Positions 25,258-32,631 of a DNA stretch of 64,000 nt are shown here, piece after piece. Every line of letters starts with the position of its first letter. The stretch's first letter is position 1. The position numbers and the translations under genes were made by a program. The stretch comes from Mangrovimicrobium sp033283385. GTDB taxonomy: Bacteria; Pseudomonadota; Gammaproteobacteria; Pseudomonadales; Halieaceae. The notes beneath the pieces were generated by a model, which was not told the DNA's origin, did no database searches, and saw only the letters and a list, made by a program, of their open reading frames with translations. The stretch lies in assembly GCA_033283385.1 (NCBI GenBank), contig JAWMQQ010000001.1:372001-436000 (forward strand), written 5' to 3'.

Positions 25258-26040
25258 ATGCAAATCAGTAACGACACCGCGGCAGTGGTCACCGGGGGAG
25301 CCTCCGGGCTGGGCCGCGCGGCGGCAACCGCCCTGGCCGGCGCCGGCATCAAGGTCGCCATCTTCGACCTGAACGAGGAAGTGGGCCAGCAGGTGGCCGA
25401 GGAACTCGGCGGCGTGTTCTGCAAGGTGAATATCCTCGACGAGGACAGCGTACTGCAGGGCTTCGAGAAGGCGCGCGCCGCCCACGGGCAGGAGCGGGTA
25501 CTGGTGCACTGTGCGATGGCTGCCAAGGGCGGCAAGACCGTCAGCCGCAACAAGGAGACCGGCGAGTTCAAGCGCATGTCCACCGAGGACTTCGCCTTCT
25601 CCGCCGAGGGTATCCTGGTCGCCAGCTACCGCGTGGCCTCCATCTCGGCGCTGGGCATGGCCGAACTGGAACCGCTGGAAGACGGCGAGCGCGGCGTCAT
25701 TACGCTGACCTCCAGCGCCGCCGCCCAGGACGGACAGGTCGGCCAGGTCGCCTACGGCGCCAACAAGGCCGGCGTCAACGGCCTGGTGCTGCCCATGGCC
25801 CGCGACCTGATGGACCTGGGTATCCGCGTGAACTCGATCATGCCGGGTATCTTCGCCACACCGCCGATGCTGGGCGTGCCGGAAAAAGTGCTGGATGTAC
25901 TGGCCGCTTCCGTGCCTTTCCCCAAGCGCCTCGGCAAGCCGGAGGAGTTCGGCTCACTGGCGCTGGAGCTGGTGCGCAATTCCTACTTCAATGGCCAGGC
26001 GCTGCGCCTGGATGGCGCTATCCGCATGCCGCCGAGGTGA
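25258..26040 (+). CDS. SDR, HSD10-like 3-hydroxyacyl-CoA dehydrogenase
   Basis: 260 residues. TGGASGLGRA is at about 12-21; the catalytic part is TLTSSAAAQDGQVGQVAYGANKAG, with Ser, Tyr and Lys in order. The overall pattern (VKVNILDEDSV, GFKRMSTEDF-like insert, IMPGIFATPPMLG) resembles HSD10-type 3-hydroxy-2-methylacyl-CoA dehydrogenases. NNAG is replaced by CAMAA. The start at 25258 follows GGAGGAG. It is separated from the previous gene by 78 bp and is convergent with the LigB-like gene. Confidence 0.88.
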   Translation: MQISNDTAAVVTGGASGLGRAAATALAGAGIKVAIFDLNEEVGQQVAEELGGVFCKVNILDEDSVLQGFEKARAAHGQERVLVHCAMAAKGGKTVSRNKETGEFKRMSTEDFAFSAEGILVASYRVASISALGMAELEPLEDGERGVITLTSSAAAQDGQVGQVAYGANKAGVNGLVLPMARDLMDLGIRVNSIMPGIFATPPMLGVPEKVLDVLAASVPFPKRLGKPEEFGSLALELVRNSYFNGQALRLDGAIRMPPR

Positions 26041-26057
26041 TACCGCGGCGGTAGCGC

Positions 26058-26894
26058 CTAGGCGTTGGCGACTTTCAACTCGACGAGGGCTGTCCCGGTG
26101 ACCCAGCCGTGAATCGGTTCGTAACACAGTAGCTCGTAGTCGTACTGCTTGACCGCGCCCATGGCGACCAGCCAGTTGCGGTACTCCAGGGCGCCGTTGC
26201 CGGACTCGTTCAGGACTTCCTCGTCGGTGAAGCGCAGTATCGCGTCGATATCGCGGCGCTTGATCATGTCCAGGATGGCATGGTCGAAATCCTCGTTGAT
26301 TTCCCCCATCCGCGCGGCGCCCACCCAGTGACTGAGTCCGCCGGTGCCGATGATGGCCACTCTTTCGTCGCCCGGGTAGGCGGCGACGGCTTCGCCGATC
26401 ATCGCGCCGAGCTCCACGCAGCGCCGGGGGCGTATCAGTGGCATCACTCCGGCGGCGATATAGACCGGAATGGTGCGGATATCCCTGCCGGTCTCCTTGA
26501 CGATCTTGAGGTAGGGGACAAAGACGCTGTGATCGACGGTGAGGGTCTTGCCCACCGCCCAGTCGAAACCGTGCTCGAAGCCGTACTGCATGATATGCCC
26601 GGCGAGTTCAGGATTGCTGGGGATGGGGGCTTTCTCATGGCCGAGCCAGTCCTCATAGGGACCATCGATGTCGCCCACGCCGATCAGCATGCTGGGAAGG
26701 CAGTGCGGGCCGAAGACCGTGTAGTGATCGTCGCCGATGATGATGGCCGTATCGATGCCGAGTTCGAGCACCCGCTCCCGGATATGGGCGAACGCCGCGA
26801 AGACTTTCTCCCGCTGCGCCTTGTCCGCGACGACCGGCTTGGAGGCTATCAACGGAATGTGCGGGACACAAAATGCCCCTGCTATCTGCGCCAT
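26058..26894 (-). CDS. Class III extradiol dioxygenase, catalytic (LigB-type) subunit
   Basis: 278 residues. Fe(II)-dependent extradiol cleavage of a catechol-type ring. Putative iron ligands are His12 (VPHIP), His57 (GDDHY) and Glu237 (GALEYRNW), with catalytic His189 (GGLSHW), the arrangement known for protocatechuate 4,5-dioxygenase LigB. It follows the LigA-type gene by 11 bp, so a two-subunit enzyme is likely. The ring substrate could be protocatechuate, gallate or a pathway-specific catechol. The start has GAGGA eight bases upstream. Confidence 0.9.
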   Translation of the reverse strand: MAQIAGAFCVPHIPLIASKPVVADKAQREKVFAAFAHIRERVLELGIDTAIIIGDDHYTVFGPHCLPSMLIGVGDIDGPYEDWLGHEKAPIPSNPELAGHIMQYGFEHGFDWAVGKTLTVDHSVFVPYLKIVKETGRDIRTIPVYIAAGVMPLIRPRRCVELGAMIGEAVAAYPGDERVAIIGTGGLSHWVGAARMGEINEDFDHAILDMIKRRDIDAILRFTDEEVLNESGNGALEYRNWLVAMGAVKQYDYELLCYEPIHGWVTGTALVELKVANA

Positions 26895-26905
26895 ACTTAC
26901 AGTCC

Positions 26906-27289
26906 TCAGGTCAGAATTTTCTTCACCCCGAGCAGGCTCAGCAAGCGCATCCAGGCGTTGCGCACCGCGACAAATCCGCGGATGGCGATGAAGCCGGGCC
27001 AGGGTATCTGGAAGTTATTGGGTAAATTCCCCTTGTTCATGCGTTTGAGATAGTCGAACAGCATCAGTTCGCTGCCGCCGTTCAGGGTTTGCCAGACCAT
27101 CATCGTGAGCAGGTTGCTCACGCCGTACGCATCCATGGCGACAAAGTCCATCCTGCGCAGCATGCTGAATTCCTCTTCGCTCAGCGGGTGCTGCGCCAGG
27201 TAGCCGTCCGGGTCGCTGAGGAATGCCTCGACCTTGGCGCTGTCCTCGCCGAACTCCCAGAGGATTTTTTCGATGGTCCCGATACTCAT
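26906..27289 (-). CDS. Extradiol dioxygenase small (LigA-type) subunit
   Basis: 127-residue helical protein with the LigA pattern: AFLSDPDGYLAQHPLSEEE (about 22-40), then a MDAYGVSNLLTMMVW segment (about 53-67). LigA subunits cap the active site of the LigB partner, whose gene follows. The C-terminal part (about 95-127) is hydrophobic and basic and longer than the minimal LigA domain. First gene of this two-gene unit; a palindrome lies about 145 bp upstream. Confidence 0.87.
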   Translation of the reverse strand: MSIGTIEKILWEFGEDSAKVEAFLSDPDGYLAQHPLSEEEFSMLRRMDFVAMDAYGVSNLLTMMVWQTLNGGSELMLFDYLKRMNKGNLPNNFQIPWPGFIAIRGFVAVRNAWMRLLSLLGVKKILT

Positions 27290-27433
27290 GTTTGTCCAGG
27301 CCTCATACGCATTGCAGTAATAAAAACCCGTCCGGTCCCTGTTGCAAGCTGTCGACCGTTCGCCTGCGCCCGCTCCCCGCGGGGTGGAGGCGGGCTGCGG
27401 ACCGGAACGACCTTCTCTAAAATTTTATATACG

Positions 27434-27448
27434 AACATATAGTATGTT
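27434..27448. promoter_or_regulatory. Perfect palindrome AACATA-TAG-TATGTT
   Basis: 15-bp perfect inverted repeat in the 258-bp spacer upstream of the LigAB-type genes and downstream of a GntR gene. Its half-sites recur at 28343-28352, on the other side of that GntR gene. I infer a GntR operator. Confidence 0.5.
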
Positions 27449-27547
27449 ACCAGCGAACCCCCGGCGATAGAAGCAAAACCTGCAGCGCCTCCGGAATAGA
27501 GGCAGTCGCGGCTGGCGGCCGTCGACGCGCGCTGTCCCGGATGCCTG

Positions 27548-28252
27548 TTACGACGCAAGCCGTTTCACCACGTAATCCGCGGTGGTGCGGTAGTGGTAAT
27601 CGAGGGCACTGACGGCGGCCTTCACGTTGCCCGCCAGGGCAGTCTCCATGATCTGCTTGTGTTCGCTGTCCGCGTTGCGGAAATCGATCATGTCCTGCAG
27701 CGCGATCAGGCGATGCCGTTCCGCGTGGTCGTACAGCGACCTGGCGAGGGTGATCAGCCAGGTGGAGCCGCATCCGGCCAGCAGCGCGAGGTGAAACCTG
27801 CGGTGGTAGCCCGACCAGGTTTGCGCCTGTTCGCCCGGCGTTGCCGGGAGTTCGATCCGGGTCAGGGTGTGGAAACAACCGACGACCTGGGTCTCCCAGT
27901 CGAGACTCCCGGACTGGATGGAGCGGGTCAACGCTTCGCAGTCCACCACGATCCTGGTTTCCATCGTGTCGAGGACATCGTGTTTCGTGATGGGGGCGAC
28001 GCGGAAACCGCGCTGGCCGGAGGATATCACCAGGCGCTCGCTGGCCAGGCGCGACAGTGCCTCCCGCAGCGGGCTGATACCGATATCGTAGCTGCGCCTG
28101 AGTTCATCGGAACGCAGCGGCGCCCCCGGCGGGAGTCTTCCCCAAAGGATGTCCTGCCGGAAACGCCGGTAGGCCGCCTCCGCCCGGGTCCTGGGTGGAT
28201 CGTTTTCCTCGTCGATGAGAGCAACAATGGCCGCCGCGCTTAGCCCATGCAT
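27548..28252 (-). CDS. GntR-family regulator, FCD subfamily
   Basis: 234 residues. Winged helix at about 22-95 (RRSYDIGISPLREALSRLASERLV, RGFRVAPITKHDV), then an FCD-type helical domain with WSGYHRRFHLALLAGCGS and SEHKQIMETALAGN, whose His residues may hold a metal. It is oriented toward the LigAB genes and divergent from the sulfotransferase gene. Palindromes with the same half-site flank it on both sides. Probably senses an aromatic acid or ring-cleavage product. Confidence 0.88.
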   Translation of the reverse strand: MHGLSAAAIVALIDEENDPPRTRAEAAYRRFRQDILWGRLPPGAPLRSDELRRSYDIGISPLREALSRLASERLVISSGQRGFRVAPITKHDVLDTMETRIVVDCEALTRSIQSGSLDWETQVVGCFHTLTRIELPATPGEQAQTWSGYHRRFHLALLAGCGSTWLITLARSLYDHAERHRLIALQDMIDFRNADSEHKQIMETALAGNVKAAVSALDYHYRTTADYVVKRLAS

Positions 28253-28342
28253 ATGTCCGGTCTGCCCCTTGCCCGGGATGTCATCGCTATCCTGGCAATG
28301 TTTTTGTTTTTACCCGGTGCGATCATTTAATACGGAAAATAT

Positions 28343-28352
28343 AACATATGTT
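28343..28352. promoter_or_regulatory. Palindrome AACATATGTT
   Basis: 10-bp perfect palindrome in the divergent spacer between the GntR gene and the sulfotransferase gene. It shares the AACATA and ATGTT halves with 27434-27448, at a different spacing. Confidence 0.4.
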
Positions 28353-28459
28353 GGAATATGCGGGATGGGTGCGGTAGCGTACTCGAAAGCAATAAACCGA
28401 CGTGCCCCGGGGACCCGCCGCAGGGCAGGCGCCAGCGGGCAGGTACGTGAGGATCTACA

Positions 28460-29101
28460 GTGGCGCTCGAAGTTATCGGAGCCGGCATGCCGCGCACCGG
28501 AACCCTCTCGCTCAAGCACGCGCTGGAGCAACTCGGATTCGCCAAATGCCATCACATGGTGGAACTGCTGCAAAACCCCGGGGAGATTCCTGGCTTCGTG
28601 CAGGCGGCCGCGGGAGGGCAGGTGGAGTGGGACAGCTTGTACGCCGGATACCGGGCAGGCGTCGATTGGCCCACCGGCTTTTTCTGGCGCCAGCTGGTCG
28701 ATTACTACCCGCAGGCGAAGGTGATCCTGTCGCGGCGCGACCCGGCGGCCTGGTTCGCCAGCTTCTCCAGCACGGTCCTGGCGGATATGCGCTCGCCGCC
28801 GCCTGTCGACGGGCCGGGCCTGGAGCTGCGCCTGGCCCTGGAGCCGCTGGCGCGGGCGATCGCCAGGGGCGTTTTCGACGACAAGCTGGACGACAGCGGG
28901 CACATCCTCCAGGTCTACGAGGAACACAACCGGCGTGTGCAGGAGATCGTGCCGGCGGAGCGCCTGCTGGTTTTCGATCCCGCCCAGGGATGGGGCCCGC
29001 TGTGCGATTTTCTCGACCTGCCGGTGCCCGCGACGGACTACCCCCACGCCAACACCACGGAAAATTTCCAGGAGATGACGGCGCATCTGCGCGGCGAATG
29101 A
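28460..29101 (+). CDS. Sulfotransferase family protein (PF17784-like)
   Basis: 213 residues. N-terminal VIGAGMPRTGTLSLKHAL is the 5'-phosphosulfate-binding loop of PAPS-dependent sulfotransferases; VILSRRDPAAWFASF supplies the 3'-phosphate-binding Arg and Ser. The family (Sulfotransfer_4 type) is common but few members have known substrates. GTG start at 28460 with GAGGA upstream. It is a lone plus-strand gene, convergent with the FMO gene 30 bp on. A role in modifying a hydroxylated intermediate is possible but unsupported. Confidence 0.85.
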   Translation: MALEVIGAGMPRTGTLSLKHALEQLGFAKCHHMVELLQNPGEIPGFVQAAAGGQVEWDSLYAGYRAGVDWPTGFFWRQLVDYYPQAKVILSRRDPAAWFASFSSTVLADMRSPPPVDGPGLELRLALEPLARAIARGVFDDKLDDSGHILQVYEEHNRRVQEIVPAERLLVFDPAQGWGPLCDFLDLPVPATDYPHANTTENFQEMTAHLRGE

Positions 29102-29131
29102 ACCGCGCAGGGCGGCGAAAAACCCCGGGAG

Positions 29132-30667
29132 TCAGTTCAGCAGGGCATAGGTAACCAGGGCGAGCGCCGCGGCGTTGATCACCACGGTGACCGTGGGGAT
29201 GCGGATCATCATGGGCTCCAGTCCGCCGAACAGGAATGACAGGACCGGGTGCAGGATGACATGCGATACGGGGCGCCGCTGTATCGCCGCGGCGATACGA
29301 TCGCCGAGAGCGGCCTGGCCGAACCGCGAACTGAGAATGCTGCCCAGCGCCACCCACAGCCCGGGTAGCTCTTTCATCGGCGAAAGAATGTTGAATACAT
29401 CTTCCCGGCTCAGGGTTGCGTAGACATCCTCGTCGAGAAACGTCTTGTAGTAGTCGAGAATGGGCTCGAAACCGGTGCACAGCAATATCGCGTCGAAGTC
29501 GGCACTGGAGCCGTCCTTGAAGACGACAGTATGGGTGCCGGGCTGCAGGTGGGAGATTTCCGACGTATAAACCGCGATCCTGTCGTCGCGGATCAGTTCG
29601 AAAATCGAGACGCCCTCGTCGCCCCAGGTGCCGTCGACGTAGGTCGGCGGGCGCGCGCCGCGACTGAGGAATGCGGAAATCATCGGCGTAAATTTCAATT
29701 CCCTGATTCCCTTGCCCGACAGGTCACCGTACCTGCGCCGGATGTCGAACCTGAAGTACGCGTCCAGCCCGAGTATGAGGAATGGGGCGACGATCCAGGA
29801 GAAGGGAATGTATTTGAAGATTTTCCGGGCGACCAGCAGTGCGCGGTGATAGATGGCGTAGGCTTCGCGTGTCACCCAGGAGTTGGGGGCGCGAATCAGC
29901 ATCGACGTGGTCGCCCCGTGATCGTAGAGATCACACAGGATTTCTATTCCCGAGTTTCCGGCGCCGACGACGAGAACGCGCTTGCCCTGAAATTCGTCCG
30001 GAAGATCGTAGTCGTGGGAGTGCAGGATTTTGCCGGCCCATTCGTCGCGACCCGGGAGGTCCGGTATGCGCGGCGTCACGCCGGTGGTTCCCGCCGCGAT
30101 GACGACATGGTCGGCCGTGAAATGCAGCGGCGCATCTTCACCCGCCCGCTGCACGGTGAGCTGCCAGTCACCGTGCGCGCCCCTGCCCAGGCGGGTGACC
30201 TCGTGTCCGCAACGGATATCCAGGTTCTGCAGCAGGCCGTAGGATTCGAGGTAGTCGGCGAAATCGAGCCGGGAGAGATAGCGCGGGTACTGGGGGGGGA
30301 ACTCCACGTCGCTCAGGTGCATCGCGTCGGTAATATGGTGCAGGTGCAGTCGCTGGTAGCGCTCGCGCCACTGATCGCCGACGTGTTCGTGCTTTTCCAG
30401 GATGATCGGGTTGATACCCTGTTTGCGCAGCGAGGCGGCGACGCTGAGCCCGCAGTGTCCGGCGCCAATGATGATGCACTGTGCGCTGGTGCCCGAAGGT
30501 TGTTCGATCCTGGTCCGGGACGGTCCGCTGCGCCGCTTTGGCCGCTTGAATGCGGCAGCATAGTCGCGCAGGAAACGCCAGCCCCTGCCGGTCAGCGATG
30601 TCGAGTCCCGTTGCGTGAAGCCAGGGTCTCCGCTGTGTGGAAAATCAACCACGGTTGCGCGGGTCAT
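29132..30667 (-). CDS. Flavin-containing monooxygenase with C-terminal membrane segment
   Basis: 511 residues. FAD motif CIIIGAGHCGLS at about 64-75 and NADPH motif VLVVGAGNSGIEI near 215-227. The YUCCA/FMO-like layout is clear, including ATG-type LLCTGFEP. It lacks the Baeyer-Villiger fingerprint. The last about 20 residues (from TVTVVINAAALALV) form a hydrophobic tail, suggesting membrane attachment. The start is the ATG at 30667 with GGGGAG seven bases upstream; an ATG at 30682 lies inside that site. It probably hydroxylates or oxygenates a lipophilic substrate. Confidence 0.85.
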   Translation of the reverse strand: MTRATVVDFPHSGDPGFTQRDSTSLTGRGWRFLRDYAAAFKRPKRRSGPSRTRIEQPSGTSAQCIIIGAGHCGLSVAASLRKQGINPIILEKHEHVGDQWRERYQRLHLHHITDAMHLSDVEFPPQYPRYLSRLDFADYLESYGLLQNLDIRCGHEVTRLGRGAHGDWQLTVQRAGEDAPLHFTADHVVIAAGTTGVTPRIPDLPGRDEWAGKILHSHDYDLPDEFQGKRVLVVGAGNSGIEILCDLYDHGATTSMLIRAPNSWVTREAYAIYHRALLVARKIFKYIPFSWIVAPFLILGLDAYFRFDIRRRYGDLSGKGIRELKFTPMISAFLSRGARPPTYVDGTWGDEGVSIFELIRDDRIAVYTSEISHLQPGTHTVVFKDGSSADFDAILLCTGFEPILDYYKTFLDEDVYATLSREDVFNILSPMKELPGLWVALGSILSSRFGQAALGDRIAAAIQRRPVSHVILHPVLSFLFGGLEPMMIRIPTVTVVINAAALALVTYALLN

Positions 30668-30729
30668 TGGTTTTCTCCCCATTTCGCGCCGTCAATCGCC
30701 GGCGAAGTTTGCATGGCCGCGGAGCGGCC

Positions 30730-31629
30730 CTACATCGGCATGTCAAAACCGTATCCGGGGGCCTCGGCGGCATGCCCGAAAACATCGCGGGTGTGGTATG
30801 CCTGCTGTGCGGGCGCATCGCAGCCGCCCCAGCCGAGCTCCCAGGCCCACCCGGACGGGTTGCCGGCGTAGAAGCTGAGCATCTGGTCGTTGCTGTGCAT
30901 GCCGAGTTGCACGGCGACATCGAACCCCTGTTGGCGCACCAGGTCGTGTGTGATGCCGAGGTCCTTGAGTTCGGTGTACTGCGCCATGAAATGGAGAATC
31001 TGTTTCAGGCCCGGCGCGGGAGGCAGGAAGGCGATGGAGTGCTGGCGGCCGTTGACGTGCATGAAGACCGGCTTTACGTGACCGCCGTCCGGCATATTGA
31101 ACACGTATTCGACGGAGCCCTCGAAGCCCAGCAGTTCGTAAAAGCGGACTGCTGCGTCGACGTCGGCCTCCGCAAGCACGCAATGGCCCATGCCCATGTC
31201 GCCGGTGGCGAACCTGCCGAACATGGGCCGCCCGGGATGAAAAGGCTTGTGCGCATCGATCTGCGGGCCCCAGAAGATCTCGACCCTGTTGTCACCCGGG
31301 TCCATGGTTTTCAGCAGGCCCATGACACGGCGCTCGGCCGCCTCCGCCTCGGTTCCGCGATGGTATTCGACTCCCGCGTTCGACAGTTTTTCCGCGACCG
31401 CCGACAGTTCATTCGGGCCCGCGACGCGCAGGCCCAGGTAGCCGAAGTCATCCTCTCCATCCACGTGCAGCGTGATGCGATGATGCCACTCGTCCATCCT
31501 GAGATAGGCGCGGTCTGGTTCGCCCTCGTCGACGAGTTCCATGCCGACGATGTCGCAGGCGAATAATTTCCACCGATCAAGATCTGAAACCGACAGTCCG
31601 ATATACCCTAGCTCTGTGACGATAGACAT
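30730..31629 (-). CDS. Type I extradiol dioxygenase (BphC/HsaC/NahC-like)
   Basis: 299-residue vicinal-oxygen-chelate dioxygenase that cleaves a bicyclic or substituted catechol next to the hydroxyl pair. By alignment with BphC from memory, iron ligands are His149 (GMGHC), His213 (ILHFM) and Glu264 (WELGWG). Catalytic His197 (RQHSIAF), His245 (GMHSNDQ) and Tyr254 are also present, so the site is complete. Its product could feed the NahD-like isomerase encoded at 55081. It is 120 bp from the upstream SDR gene and 62 bp from the FMO gene. Confidence 0.9.
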   Translation of the reverse strand: MSIVTELGYIGLSVSDLDRWKLFACDIVGMELVDEGEPDRAYLRMDEWHHRITLHVDGEDDFGYLGLRVAGPNELSAVAEKLSNAGVEYHRGTEAEAAERRVMGLLKTMDPGDNRVEIFWGPQIDAHKPFHPGRPMFGRFATGDMGMGHCVLAEADVDAAVRFYELLGFEGSVEYVFNMPDGGHVKPVFMHVNGRQHSIAFLPPAPGLKQILHFMAQYTELKDLGITHDLVRQQGFDVAVQLGMHSNDQMLSFYAGNPSGWAWELGWGGCDAPAQQAYHTRDVFGHAAEAPGYGFDMPM

Positions 31630-31749
31630 AGATTGTTCCCGGGCGTTTGTTGTTGAGTAAGAGGGGTTCAGGGGAGATTCCCGGCCAGTCGCCGAGCGCG
31701 CACGACGCGCAGGCGGGCGAGAGTAACAATGACGGCTTGCCCCACGAAT

Positions 31750-32631
31750 CTAGCCTGGTTTCTTCAGGCCGATGATGGCGGGATTGTAATCCCAGGGCCC
31801 GCCCAGCGGCTTGCGACACGATACAGGCTGCGAACCATCGTCTTCCAGCACACCCAGTTCCTGGCCCAGTTCCGCCGCAATCCATACTTTGGCCGTGCGC
31901 TCCATTCGATCCGGCGCCTTCGAGAGCGCGTCGATGACACGGCCGATGAACAGCGGGGATTCGGCATTTTTGGCGCGATCACCGAAGACATCGGGCTGGT
32001 TCCTGAACATCTCCTCCGTCCGCTCTGTTCTCAACAGGGCCATCCACAGGGATACGGCGCACACGTTGTAAGCGCGAAAATCGATACCCATGTCGCGCGC
32101 CATCTTGTCGGCGGCCGCCTTGCCGGCGCCGTAGGCCGGGCCGTGCAGGTAGCAGCCTCCGCCGAACCCTGAGGTATTCACCAGCAGGCCGGCCTTGCTC
32201 TTGAGCAGCAGCGGCGCCGCGAACCAGCTCGCCACGTAGGATGAGCGCGTGCCAATCTCCAGCATGTCGATGAGGTTCATCGGGCGCTCCCAGAAGGGAC
32301 CGTAATCGAGCACGCCGTCCGGGGCTACCTGCGCGTTGTTCACCAGGATATCGAGATAGCCGTGTTCCCGTTGTACGCGCTTGAACAGATCCTCTACCTG
32401 GGCGTCGTCGCCGTGGTCGCAGACCACGGCGACTCCCTTGCCGCCGGCCTCGGTGACCTGTTGCGCGGTCTCGTAAACAGTGCCGGGCAGGGGATTGGTG
32501 CCGGGCTGCGTGGTTCGCCCGGTGACGTAAACGGTGACCCCGGCTGCTCCCAGGGCGAGCGCGATGCCTTTGCCCGCGCCGCGACTCGCTCCGGTAACAA
32601 CTGCAACGCGTTCGCTCTCAGTATTGCTCAT
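31750..32631 (-). CDS. SDR, DHRS1-like
   Basis: 293 residues. TGASRGAGKGIA at about 13-24, VNNAQ at about 99-103, catalytic NTSGFGG then YGAGKAAADKMA. The C-terminal extension (about 230-293) with WIAAELGQELGVLEDDG and final GGPWDYNPAIIG is typical of the DHRS1 branch. The ATG at 32631 is preceded by CAGGAG. Its 5' end overlaps the 3' end of the giant oxidoreductase gene by 14 bp, indicating cotranscription. Confidence 0.87.
   Translation of the reverse strand: MSNTESERVAVVTGASRGAGKGIALALGAAGVTVYVTGRTTQPGTNPLPGTVYETAQQVTEAGGKGVAVVCDHGDDAQVEDLFKRVQREHGYLDILVNNAQVAPDGVLDYGPFWERPMNLIDMLEIGTRSSYVASWFAAPLLLKSKAGLLVNTSGFGGGCYLHGPAYGAGKAAADKMARDMGIDFRAYNVCAVSLWMALLRTERTEEMFRNQPDVFGDRAKNAESPLFIGRVIDALSKAPDRMERTAKVWIAAELGQELGVLEDDGSQPVSCRKPLGGPWDYNPAIIGLKKPG

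Noticed and set aside
28512..29480. 322-codon minus-strand open frame across the sulfotransferase gene
   Set aside because: Pro/Arg/Ala-rich shadow; the sulfotransferase motifs are on the plus strand.
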